DNA of 7,995 nt from positions 1 through 7,995 of the forward strand of contig JAAYLY010000115.1 of assembly GCA_012521625.1 (NCBI GenBank), written 5' to 3'. Shown here in pieces: positions 1 to 5,723 of this stretch. The notes under the pieces were generated by a model. That model was not told the origin of the DNA. It made no database searches and was given only the letters and a program-made list of their open reading frames with translations. Position 1 is the stretch's first letter. Every line of letters starts with the position of its first letter. The DNA is from Tissierellia bacterium. Lineage in GTDB: Bacteria; Bacillota; Clostridia; Tissierellales; Tissierellaceae. The position numbers and the translations under genes are program-made.

Positions 1-21
1 ATGCATTATTATATGCATGGG

Positions 22-52
22 TAACAGAATAATAATTAACAGAATAATAATT
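22..52. repeat. Two-copy 15-bp tandem direct repeat in the leader
   Basis: The unit TAACAGAATAATAAT occurs at 22-36 and again, identical, at 37-51; base 52 extends the match by one. It lies upstream of the opp operon in an AT-rich stretch. Two adjacent copies could be a binding site for a dimeric regulator, or simple slippage in low-complexity sequence. Nothing visible decides between these. Confidence 0.6.
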
Positions 53-78
53 TAGTAATTTGATAGGCAGTTAATGAA

Positions 79-116
79 AAGTAGAGATAGGGTCTATTTG
101 CGCTCTATCTCTACTT
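79..116. terminator. 15-bp inverted repeat, possible terminator or attenuator upstream of oppB
   Basis: Bases 79-93 pair with 102-116 around an 8-nt loop. The core arms, GTAGAGATAG and CTATCTCTAC, match perfectly, and three further inner pairs include two G-U. On the + strand the stem is followed only by TTAACCTTCGTT, a poor U-tract, so it would terminate weakly. On the - strand it is followed by TTTTC. It could end an unseen upstream transcript, for instance an oppA gene, with partial read-through into oppB, or act as an mRNA processing or stabilising hairpin. The structure is clear from the sequence; its function is inferred. Confidence 0.45.
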
Positions 117-155
117 AACCTTCGTTATAAATAAAATAGTAAGGTAGGTAATAAT

Positions 156-1142
156 ATGGTAAAGTACATATCTAAAAGGATCCTATACATGGTATTTGTA
201 TTCTGTATCTTATCCTTAGTTTTATACTATCTCTATAATTTAATTCCTGGAGATCCTGTTGCTCAACAATTGGAGCCTTTAAAAGGACAGATAACACCGG
301 AAGAATATGATATTAGGTATCGACAATTAAGGGACCAGATGGGGCTGGATGATCCCTTGATAGTTAGATATTCTAGATGGTTTAAGGCTATGCTTAGAGG
401 GGACTTTGGTATGTCCCATAGATATAGACGTCCGGTAATTGATGTAGTTTTAGTACCCTTAAGAAACACCGTCTTTATAAATATATTTGTAGTTACAATA
501 GGATTGGCAATAACAATACCTTTGGGCATCCTGTGTGCCGTTAAAAGAAACACTGTCTTCGATAAGGCAATTCAAGTCTTTACTATAATAGGACACAGCC
601 TCCCTCAATTTATTATTGCCCTATTGGCCATTTATTATTTTGCAGTTATTAAGGAGTGGTTCCCGGTTAGTGGTATGAATACTCCAAACTTCCAAGGAAC
701 GGGTTGGGAGTTGTTTAAGGATACTATGTATCATTTGACTTTACCCCTTTTTGTAATAATCATATACTCACTAGCTAGTATGACAAGGCACGTAAGAGCT
801 GCCATGAGCGATGCCTTGGGTATGGACTATATTAAGACTGCTAGGGCCAAAGGCTTGAAGGAAAGGGTTGTTATATTCTCACATGCATGGAGGAATGCAC
901 TTCTTCCAGTTGTTACTTTAATTATCAACTGGTTTATGAGCATTTTCTCAGGATCTTTAGTTGTTGAAAGAATGTTCAACCTACATGGTATGGGTAAATT
1001 CTATATAGATGCTTTAAACAATCAAGATTATAACGTGGCTATAGCTATACAGCTATTTTATATAGTAATAGCCCTAGTTGGAAACTTAATAGCAGACCTA
1101 AGTTATGGAATTGTAGACCCTCGTGTTAGAATAAATAATTGA
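156..1142 (+). CDS. oppB: Oligopeptide/dipeptide ABC transporter permease, OppB/DppB type
   Basis: This is one of the two membrane subunits of an Opp/Dpp-type peptide importer. At 328 residues it has the family's usual length. Transmembrane segments are visible at about 9-29, 105-129, 138-165, 193-208, 248-270 and 294-315. The first is followed by PGDP (31-34), and GLDDPL (63-68) and GDFGMS (82-87) are family landmarks in the long outer loop. The EAA coupling loop, which contacts the ATPases, spans about 214-245 and contains YIKTARAKGL (225-234). The protein ends in the typical DPRVR (321-325). ATG 156 is preceded by AAGGTAGG at 141-148, a weaker site than those of the downstream genes. oppC starts 12 nt after the TGA stop. 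The family is certain; the substrate (oligopeptide, dipeptide or another solute such as nickel) cannot be read from sequence. Confidence 0.95.
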   Translation: MVKYISKRILYMVFVFCILSLVLYYLYNLIPGDPVAQQLEPLKGQITPEEYDIRYRQLRDQMGLDDPLIVRYSRWFKAMLRGDFGMSHRYRRPVIDVVLVPLRNTVFINIFVVTIGLAITIPLGILCAVKRNTVFDKAIQVFTIIGHSLPQFIIALLAIYYFAVIKEWFPVSGMNTPNFQGTGWELFKDTMYHLTLPLFVIIIYSLASMTRHVRAAMSDALGMDYIKTARAKGLKERVVIFSHAWRNALLPVVTLIINWFMSIFSGSLVVERMFNLHGMGKFYIDALNNQDYNVAIAIQLFYIVIALVGNLIADLSYGIVDPRVRINN

Positions 1143-1154
1143 CGGAGGTATAGT

Positions 1155-2999
1155 ATGGACAGTAAGAATCTTAATGATATAAAGAAGGAAGATAAAAGAA
1201 AAAAGAAGGGTTTTTCCAGCCTTCTCTTTGGGAACCTCTTTGGCAATAAAAAGGAACTGAATATCTTTGAAGAAGAGCAAGTTCAAAGTCCCTTTATGAC
1301 AGTTATAAAGACCTTTGCCAGTAATAAGATTTCCATGACGGCCTTGATAGTTTTCCTATCCATTTTTCTAATAGTAATGATCGGTCCTTTAATAGTACCT
1401 ATAGACCTATCCTTTATGGAGACTACACAACAAAACGTTGCTCCTGGTTTGGATATGATGAAATATCCTAGTGAATTGGAGGGTAATGTGGCGGATATCT
1501 CCATTGGGCCTACCTATAGTGTAGGAGTGTCCAATGATGGGGAAGTATTTGTCTGGGGAAAAACTAAGGTCTCCAATGCCATAGATATTAAAGCAATGAT
1601 GCCCCAGGACTTGGGTAAAGTAGTTAAGGTATCAGCTGGCTATGACCATATTCTTGCTTTAACTGAAGATGGGGAGGTTATTTCCTGGGGTAATGACCGA
1701 CAAAGGCAGGTTAGCTTACCCTATGAGTTGCAATTTACTCGAAATGTTAAGGATATAGTAGCTGGATACCAATTTTCCTTGGTATTGACGGAAGATGGAA
1801 GGATTATACACTTCGGTAATATTATGAACAACGACTACAATGAATTTCACCAGTATCAGGGTAAAATAGATAAGCTTGCGGTTACTTCCGATGCCGTCAT
1901 TGGATTAACTTTTGATGGGGAAGTAGTCTACCTAGGCACTCAACAAAATAGTTATACAAGAATACCTGAAAATATGGGCAAGGTGGTGGACATTGCTGCA
2001 ACTGCTACTACTATAGCTGCCCTAAATGATCAAGGGGAAGTTTTTGTCTGGGGTAATATAACTAGGGGAGAAAGAAATGTACCTGAGACAGATAGCAAAT
2101 TGGTAGCTATAAATGGAGGTAGGTATCACTATACAGGCATAACAGAGGACGGGGAAGCTGTAGCCTGGGGTGCTGACTTTTATAAACAAGCTAGCGTTCC
2201 ACAAAGTTTGAAGGGTAAAAGAGTAGAAAAGATATATTCTGGCTATTATCAAAACTACGCCGTTACAGAAGCTGGAGATATCCACACCTGGGGGTTAAAG
2301 GGCTACCTAATGGGTAGCGACGGTTTAGGTAGGGACGTCTTTGCCAGACTATTAAACGGAGGCCGAATGTCCATGACCATCGGTGCTGTAGCGGTAATAA
2401 TTTCAACTGCTATCGGTGTAATCGTTGGTAGTGTTTCTGGCTTTGTTGGTGGCAGGGTAGATATGTTTTTACAGAGGGTTTCAGAAATAGTAGCTTCTTT
2501 ACCATTTTTACCTTTTGCCATGATTCTATCCTCCTTAATCGGTAATGCCATGACCAGTTCACAAAGGGTCGTCTTGATCATGGTTATATTAGGACTATTG
2601 TCCTGGACAGGTTTGCAAAGGTTAGTGCGTGCTCAGGTACTATCTGTACGTGAGCAAGAGTATGTAACTGCTGCCAGGGCCTTAGGTATTAAGAAGAGTC
2701 AAATTATCTTTAAGCATATTTTACCAAACGTCATATCTGTAATCCTGGTATCAGCAACCTTAAGTTTTGCATCTAGCATGTTAACTGAGGCAACTCTTTC
2801 CTACCTAGGTTTTGGTGTACAGGCGCCTATACCCACTTGGGGTAATATGTTATATGGAGCTAATGATAGTATAGTTATCCAAAATTATTGGTGGAGATGG
2901 GTTTATCCGTCTATTGTATTAGGCATTTGCGTCATCTGCGTTAACCTTATAGGAGATGGTTTACGTGATGCAATAGACCCAAGATCTCAGGAACGTTAG
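1155..2999 (+). CDS. oppC: OppC-type permease with an inserted seven-blade RCC1/BLIP-II-like propeller
   Basis: This is the second permease of the importer. At 614 residues it is about twice the usual 300. A lysine-rich cytoplasmic N-terminus (10-33) leads to transmembrane segment 1 (61-82), which matches the OppC N-terminal region. Normal permease sequence resumes at GSDGLGRDVFARLL (387-400), with membrane segments at about 407-431, 447-463, 472-486, 525-545 and 583-602. The EAA coupling loop is at 494-520 and includes YVTAARALGI (503-512); the C-terminus has GDGLRDAIDP (600-609). Residues 103-380 between these parts form seven repeats of about 40 residues, described separately. The inserted part contains no cysteine, and the reading frame is continuous. 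GGAGGT at 1144-1149, 5 nt before ATG 1155, fixes the start. The OppC identity is secure. The insertion faces outward by the topology known for OppC and by the positive-inside rule. Confidence 0.93.
   Translation: MDSKNLNDIKKEDKRKKKGFSSLLFGNLFGNKKELNIFEEEQVQSPFMTVIKTFASNKISMTALIVFLSIFLIVMIGPLIVPIDLSFMETTQQNVAPGLDMMKYPSELEGNVADISIGPTYSVGVSNDGEVFVWGKTKVSNAIDIKAMMPQDLGKVVKVSAGYDHILALTEDGEVISWGNDRQRQVSLPYELQFTRNVKDIVAGYQFSLVLTEDGRIIHFGNIMNNDYNEFHQYQGKIDKLAVTSDAVIGLTFDGEVVYLGTQQNSYTRIPENMGKVVDIAATATTIAALNDQGEVFVWGNITRGERNVPETDSKLVAINGGRYHYTGITEDGEAVAWGADFYKQASVPQSLKGKRVEKIYSGYYQNYAVTEAGDIHTWGLKGYLMGSDGLGRDVFARLLNGGRMSMTIGAVAVIISTAIGVIVGSVSGFVGGRVDMFLQRVSEIVASLPFLPFAMILSSLIGNAMTSSQRVVLIMVILGLLSWTGLQRLVRAQVLSVREQEYVTAARALGIKKSQIIFKHILPNVISVILVSATLSFASSMLTEATLSYLGFGVQAPIPTWGNMLYGANDSIVIQNYWWRWVYPSIVLGICVICVNLIGDGLRDAIDPRSQER
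1461..2294 (+). other. RCC1/BLIP-II-like beta-propeller domain inside OppC (residues 103-380)
   Basis: Seven repeats follow the pattern V-x-x-I-x-x-G-x-x-x-x-x-x-x-x-x-D-G-E-V-x-x-W-G. The WG or equivalent ends fall at residues 135, 179, 221, 261, 300, 339 and 380, a spacing of 39-44. Examples are TEDGEVISWG (170-179), NDQGEVFVWG (291-300) and TEAGDIHTWG (371-380). Blades 3 and 4 have F220 and L260 in place of Trp. Between blades runs a VPxxLxG linker (for example VPQSLKG, 348-354). A matching YPSELEG (104-110) stands before blade 1, and none follows blade 7. The N-terminal linker therefore probably completes blade 7, giving a closed ring. The roughly 40-residue period fits the RCC1_2/BLIP-II type better than the longer eukaryotic RCC1 repeats. 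Such propellers usually bind proteins; no ligand can be named here. Confidence 0.9.
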
Positions 3000-3011
3000 G
3001 AGGAAGATTAA

Positions 3012-4001
3012 ATGGCATTATTGGAAATAAAGAATTTGCATACCTATTTTGAAACTAAACGAGGTACTATAAGGGCAGTTAATGGGGTTTCCTATTCAGT
3101 TGAAGCAGGAAAGACCCTTGGAATAGTAGGAGAAAGTGGTAGTGGTAAGAGTGTATCTGCCATGAGCATTATTAAATTATTAGATGGTAACGGCTATATA
3201 GCTGAGGGTGAAATCTGGTTCCAAGGACAGGATTTGACGAAGCTTTCCGTCAGGGAATTGCAACATATAAGGGGAAATGAAATCTCCGTTATCTTCCAAG
3301 AGCCTATGACCTCACTTAACCCTGTATTTACCATTGAGAGGCAGCTGGCAGAACCCTTTATCATCCACCAAGGCTTAAGTAAGAAGGAAGCTAAGGAAAA
3401 AGTTATAGATATGTTAAATCTAGTAAAGATTCCTAATCCAAAAGCCGTAGCCAAGCAATATCCATTCCAGCTATCAGGTGGCATGAGGCAGCGTGTTATG
3501 ATTGCCATAGCCTTGGCTTGCAGACCTAAGCTCTTAATAGCTGACGAGCCTACTACGGCCCTAGATGTTACTATACAGGCACAGATCCTTAAGCTGATGA
3601 ACGAGTTAAAGGACGAAGTAGGTACATCCATCCTATTCATCACCCACGACTTAGGGGTAATTAATGAGATGGCTGATGATGTTGCAGTTATGTATTGTGG
3701 TCAAGTAGTAGAAAAGGCATCTGTAGAAAAGATCTTTGGTGACTCCCCCTATTCCCATCCTTATACTGAGGGCTTATTGGTATCTATACCAAGGTTGGAT
3801 ACTCCAGTAGGAGTAAGACTGGAAGCAATACCTGGTGCTGTACCTCATCCACTGGCCTTACCTAAGGGCTGTAAGTTCGGTCCTAGATGTAAGTATGCAA
3901 CGGAAAGGTGTGAGGAAGAACAGCCTGAATTAGTGGAAATAGAAAAAGGACATTCTATCCGTTGCTTCTATCCAAAGAAGGGAGTGAGGTCAAATGGTTA
4001 A
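3012..4001 (+). CDS. oppD: Oligopeptide/dipeptide ABC transporter ATPase, OppD/DppD type
   Basis: This is the first cytoplasmic ATPase of the importer, of normal length at 329 residues. Motifs in order are Walker A GESGSGKS (40-47), Q-loop Q96 in VIFQEPMTSLNP, signature LSGGMRQR (154-161), Walker B LLIADEP (174-180), D-loop ALD (183-185) and switch H212. All catalytic residues are present. The C-terminal oligopeptide-transporter extension carries C287, C293, C300 and C318 in a C-x5-C-x6-C-x17-C array, which in characterised OppD/DppD proteins ligates a [4Fe-4S] cluster; cluster binding here is inferred from that spacing. AGGAGG at 2998-3003 overlaps the oppC stop and sits 8 nt before ATG 3012. 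The last 8 nt overlap the start of oppF, suggesting translational coupling. The protein should pair with OppF under OppB and OppC. Confidence 0.96.
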   Translation: MALLEIKNLHTYFETKRGTIRAVNGVSYSVEAGKTLGIVGESGSGKSVSAMSIIKLLDGNGYIAEGEIWFQGQDLTKLSVRELQHIRGNEISVIFQEPMTSLNPVFTIERQLAEPFIIHQGLSKKEAKEKVIDMLNLVKIPNPKAVAKQYPFQLSGGMRQRVMIAIALACRPKLLIADEPTTALDVTIQAQILKLMNELKDEVGTSILFITHDLGVINEMADDVAVMYCGQVVEKASVEKIFGDSPYSHPYTEGLLVSIPRLDTPVGVRLEAIPGAVPHPLALPKGCKFGPRCKYATERCEEEQPELVEIEKGHSIRCFYPKKGVRSNG

Positions 4002-5424
4002 GGAAAAGAAGGTATTGCTTAAAATAGAGAATCTAAAACAGTATTTCCCTGTAAAAAAGCCTTCATTATTTTCAAGAGAGAGGCTATTCGTAAGGGCTAA
4101 TGACGATGTATCCCTTGAGATCTATGAGGGTGAAACTTTTGGTCTAGTAGGGGAAAGTGGTTGTGGTAAGTCTACTTTAGGTAGGAGTATATTACAGCTA
4201 TATAAGCAAACTGAGGGAAGAACCCTTTATTACGGCAGGTCAATACATGAGATAAAACCTAAATATGTATTAGATACCTTAAGTAAATTAAAGGAAAATA
4301 AGGAAGAATTAGATAAGTTAGTTCAAGTGGAAGAGGAAGCTAAAAAGAAATATGATTCCCTTCCCGATGGAGAAGAAAAATATAATGCTTTAGAGGAATT
4401 AAGACAGGCTGAAGCTAACAGAAAAAAAGCATTTTTAGATATAGTGTCCTTGACTGGTGCATTAATTCTTGAAGAGGATTTAACTAAGGTTTCAGAAATC
4501 CTCATTAAGGAATATAGTACCAGGGTGGAAATGGATAATAATAAGGATAATAAGGCTGAATATGACAGATTAGAAAAGGAATTAGTTGAAATAGAATCAC
4601 AAATAGATAAGATCCTTGAAAAACATAGGGACCATCCTAAATTTGAAGAATATCAACAATATAAGGATGGGGGCATCGACCTAACTAAATTGTCCGAGGA
4701 TGAGATGAGGACCTTGAGGAAGGACTTACAGATTATCTTCCAAGACCCCTATTCATCCCTAAACCCAAGGTTAACGGTGGGTCAAATTATCTCCGAGGCC
4801 TTATTTACTCATAATTTCTTTAAGAAAAATGATCCGGTAGTTCAGGATTATATTTTAGAAACTATGGAGAAATGTGGTTTAGCCCCATATTTTATCCATA
4901 GATATCCCCATCAATTCTCAGGTGGTCAGAGGCAGCGTATCGGTATTGCTAGGTCTGTAGCCCTGAATCCTAAGTTTATAGTTTGTGACGAGGCTGTATC
5001 CGCCCTTGACGTTTCTATCCAGTCTCAGATTATCAACTTACTATTGGATTTAAAGGAGAAGGCAAACTTAACTTACCTATTCATATCCCACGACCTAAGC
5101 GTTATTAAGTATATAAGCGATAGGGTTGGGGTAATGTATTTGGGTAACATAGTAGAGTTGGCTGAAACTGCTGATCTATACGAAAGGCCTATGCACCCAT
5201 ATACGGAAGCATTATTGTCTGCAATTCCAACTACTGATACAAAGAGAAAGAGGAAGATAGAAATCTTAGAAGGGGATATACCTAGTCCAATAAAACCACC
5301 AAGTGGATGTAAGTTCCATACCCGCTGTAAATATGCAACTGAAATCTGCAGCAGGGTAGTTCCAGAATTTGAAGAAGTAGTACCAGGCCACTTCGTTGCA
5401 TGCCATCATAAGCTTAATCAATGA
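3994..5424 (+). CDS. oppF: OppF/DppF-type ABC transporter ATPase with a charged helical insertion
   Basis: This is the second ATPase of the importer. At 476 residues it exceeds the usual 310-330. Motifs are Walker A GESGCGKST (53-61), Q-loop Q250 in IIFQDPYSSLNPR (247-259), signature FSGGQRQR (308-315), Walker B FIVCDEA (328-334), D-loop ALD (337-339) and switch H366, so it should be a competent ATPase. C439, C445, C452 and C470 repeat the C-x5-C-x6-C-x17-C array of OppD, a likely [4Fe-4S] site. The extra length is one block between Walker A and the Q-loop (about 82-226), described separately. The gap from the Walker A lysine to the Q-loop glutamine is 191 residues here against 50 in the neighbouring OppD. 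GGAG (3981-3984) and GAGGT (3986-3990) precede ATG 3994. A small membrane-protein gene follows after 25 nt. Confidence 0.95.
   Translation: MVKEKKVLLKIENLKQYFPVKKPSLFSRERLFVRANDDVSLEIYEGETFGLVGESGCGKSTLGRSILQLYKQTEGRTLYYGRSIHEIKPKYVLDTLSKLKENKEELDKLVQVEEEAKKKYDSLPDGEEKYNALEELRQAEANRKKAFLDIVSLTGALILEEDLTKVSEILIKEYSTRVEMDNNKDNKAEYDRLEKELVEIESQIDKILEKHRDHPKFEEYQQYKDGGIDLTKLSEDEMRTLRKDLQIIFQDPYSSLNPRLTVGQIISEALFTHNFFKKNDPVVQDYILETMEKCGLAPYFIHRYPHQFSGGQRQRIGIARSVALNPKFIVCDEAVSALDVSIQSQIINLLLDLKEKANLTYLFISHDLSVIKYISDRVGVMYLGNIVELAETADLYERPMHPYTEALLSAIPTTDTKRKRKIEILEGDIPSPIKPPSGCKFHTRCKYATEICSRVVPEFEEVVPGHFVACHHKLNQ
4237..4671 (+). other. Charged, predicted coiled-coil insertion in OppF (residues about 82-226)
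   Basis: The flanking sequence is ordinary OppF: TEGRTLYYG before the block and IDLTKLSEDE leading into the Q-loop after it. The block is rich in Lys and Glu, has no Cys, and shows heptad-like hydrophobic spacing at about 96-123, 130-153 and 190-211, for example LEELRQAEANRKKAF (133-147) and LEKELVEIESQIDKIL (193-208). A helix-turn-helix or three-helix hairpin is plausible. In the ABC fold this position lies in the antiparallel beta subdomain, whose hairpin tips face the cytoplasm. The insertion is therefore compatible with a working nucleotide-binding domain and could contact another protein. Its function is unknown. Confidence 0.8.
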
Positions 5425-5434
5425 TTAGGCATTG

Positions 5435-5441
5435 AAGGGAG
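5435..5441 (+). promoter_or_regulatory. Ribosome binding site that sets the start of the small membrane protein
   Basis: AAGGGAG lies 8 nt upstream of ATG 5450. A TTG at 5432 opens the same frame six codons earlier, but this site overlaps and follows it, so ATG 5450 is the better start. Confidence 0.75.
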
Positions 5442-5449
5442 TAGAATTA

Positions 5450-5662
5450 ATGCTTTTCAAATCTAAATTTGAGCGGGCTATGAAATGGTTGAGGGAGAAA
5501 AACCAAGGCTCAAACTCCCACCAAATAGATGAAGAAGCTGGGGACTTAGACTTAGATAAAACCGATATACTGGCTATTATCATATCAGCCATTATAGTTT
5601 TTGGTCCCATAATCCTTATTCTTTTTTTACTGACCTATTTAATTTCCCTAATTGGACCATAA
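5450..5662 (+). CDS. Small single-pass membrane protein, last gene of the opp operon
   Basis: This encodes 70 residues of a family I do not recognise. The N-terminus (1-18) is basic and may form an amphipathic helix (MLFKSKFERAMKWLREK). An acidic, flexible stretch follows (26-39: IDEEAGDLDLDKTD). A single hydrophobic segment at about 40-68 ends two residues before the C-terminus, and there is no signal-peptidase site. The positive N-terminus suggests an N-in orientation with almost nothing outside. The gene begins 25 nt after the oppF stop and ends 8 nt before a strong terminator, so it is almost certainly transcribed with oppBCDF. That placement suggests, without proving, a role with the transporter. 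The good ribosome binding site, intact frame and membrane segment argue against a chance ORF. Confidence 0.75.
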   Translation: MLFKSKFERAMKWLREKNQGSNSHQIDEEAGDLDLDKTDILAIIISAIIVFGPIILILFLLTYLISLIGP

Positions 5663-5670
5663 ATATAAAA

Positions 5671-5702
5671 AGTCGGCATAATTCTTTATGTCGGCTTTTT
5701 TT
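5671..5702 (+). terminator. Rho-independent terminator of the opp operon
   Basis: Bases 5671-5681 pair with 5686-5696 (11 bp, two of them G-U) around a 4-nt TTCT loop. The stem contains a GTCGGC/GTCGGC core, and seven Ts (5696-5702) follow. A-rich sequence before the stem (5667-5670) could extend pairing into the U-tract and might let the element work on the - strand too. It begins 8 nt after the small-ORF stop and separates the opp operon from the next ABC operon. Confidence 0.92.
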
Positions 5703-5710
5703 ACACATAT

Positions 5711-5717
5711 AAGGAGG
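5711..5717 (+). promoter_or_regulatory. Consensus ribosome binding site that sets the start of the MacB-type ATPase
   Basis: AAGGAGG lies 6 nt before ATG 5724. An in-frame ATG at 5688 falls inside the terminator hairpin and has no comparable site, so 5724 is chosen. Confidence 0.92.
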
Positions 5718-5723
5718 ATTTTA

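Noticed and set aside
22..116. CRISPR array or riboswitch in the leader
   Set aside because: The two repeat copies are adjacent with no spacer, and the single hairpin shows no conserved aptamer elements that I recognise.
1461..2294. Recent mobile-element origin of the propeller
   Set aside because: No terminal inverted repeats, target duplication or transposase remnants flank it, the frame is preserved, and codon style matches the surroundings.
2298..2999. A separate permease starting at M386, with the propeller as an independent gene
   Set aside because: The frame is continuous without a stop. Such a start would drop transmembrane segment 1, which is present before the propeller, and GSDGLGRD normally sits inside OppC rather than at its N-terminus.
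3194..3643. 149-codon open frame on the - strand inside oppD
   Set aside because: It lies wholly opposite a well-supported ATPase gene, encodes no recognisable motif, and its openness is explained by the coding constraint on the + strand. The shorter - strand frames at 263-553, 1098-1286, 2022-2285, 2303-2581, 5831-6055, 6137-6385 and 7304-7498 are rejected for the same reason.
5432..5449. TTG start at 5432 for the small membrane protein
   Set aside because: The AAGGGAG site lies after this codon and is well spaced for ATG 5450.
5688..5723. Upstream in-frame ATG 5688 for the MacB-type ATPase
   Set aside because: It falls within the right arm of the terminator and lacks a ribosome binding site. 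The extra 12 residues are outside the family's usual N-terminus, and ATG 5724 has a consensus AAGGAGG site.
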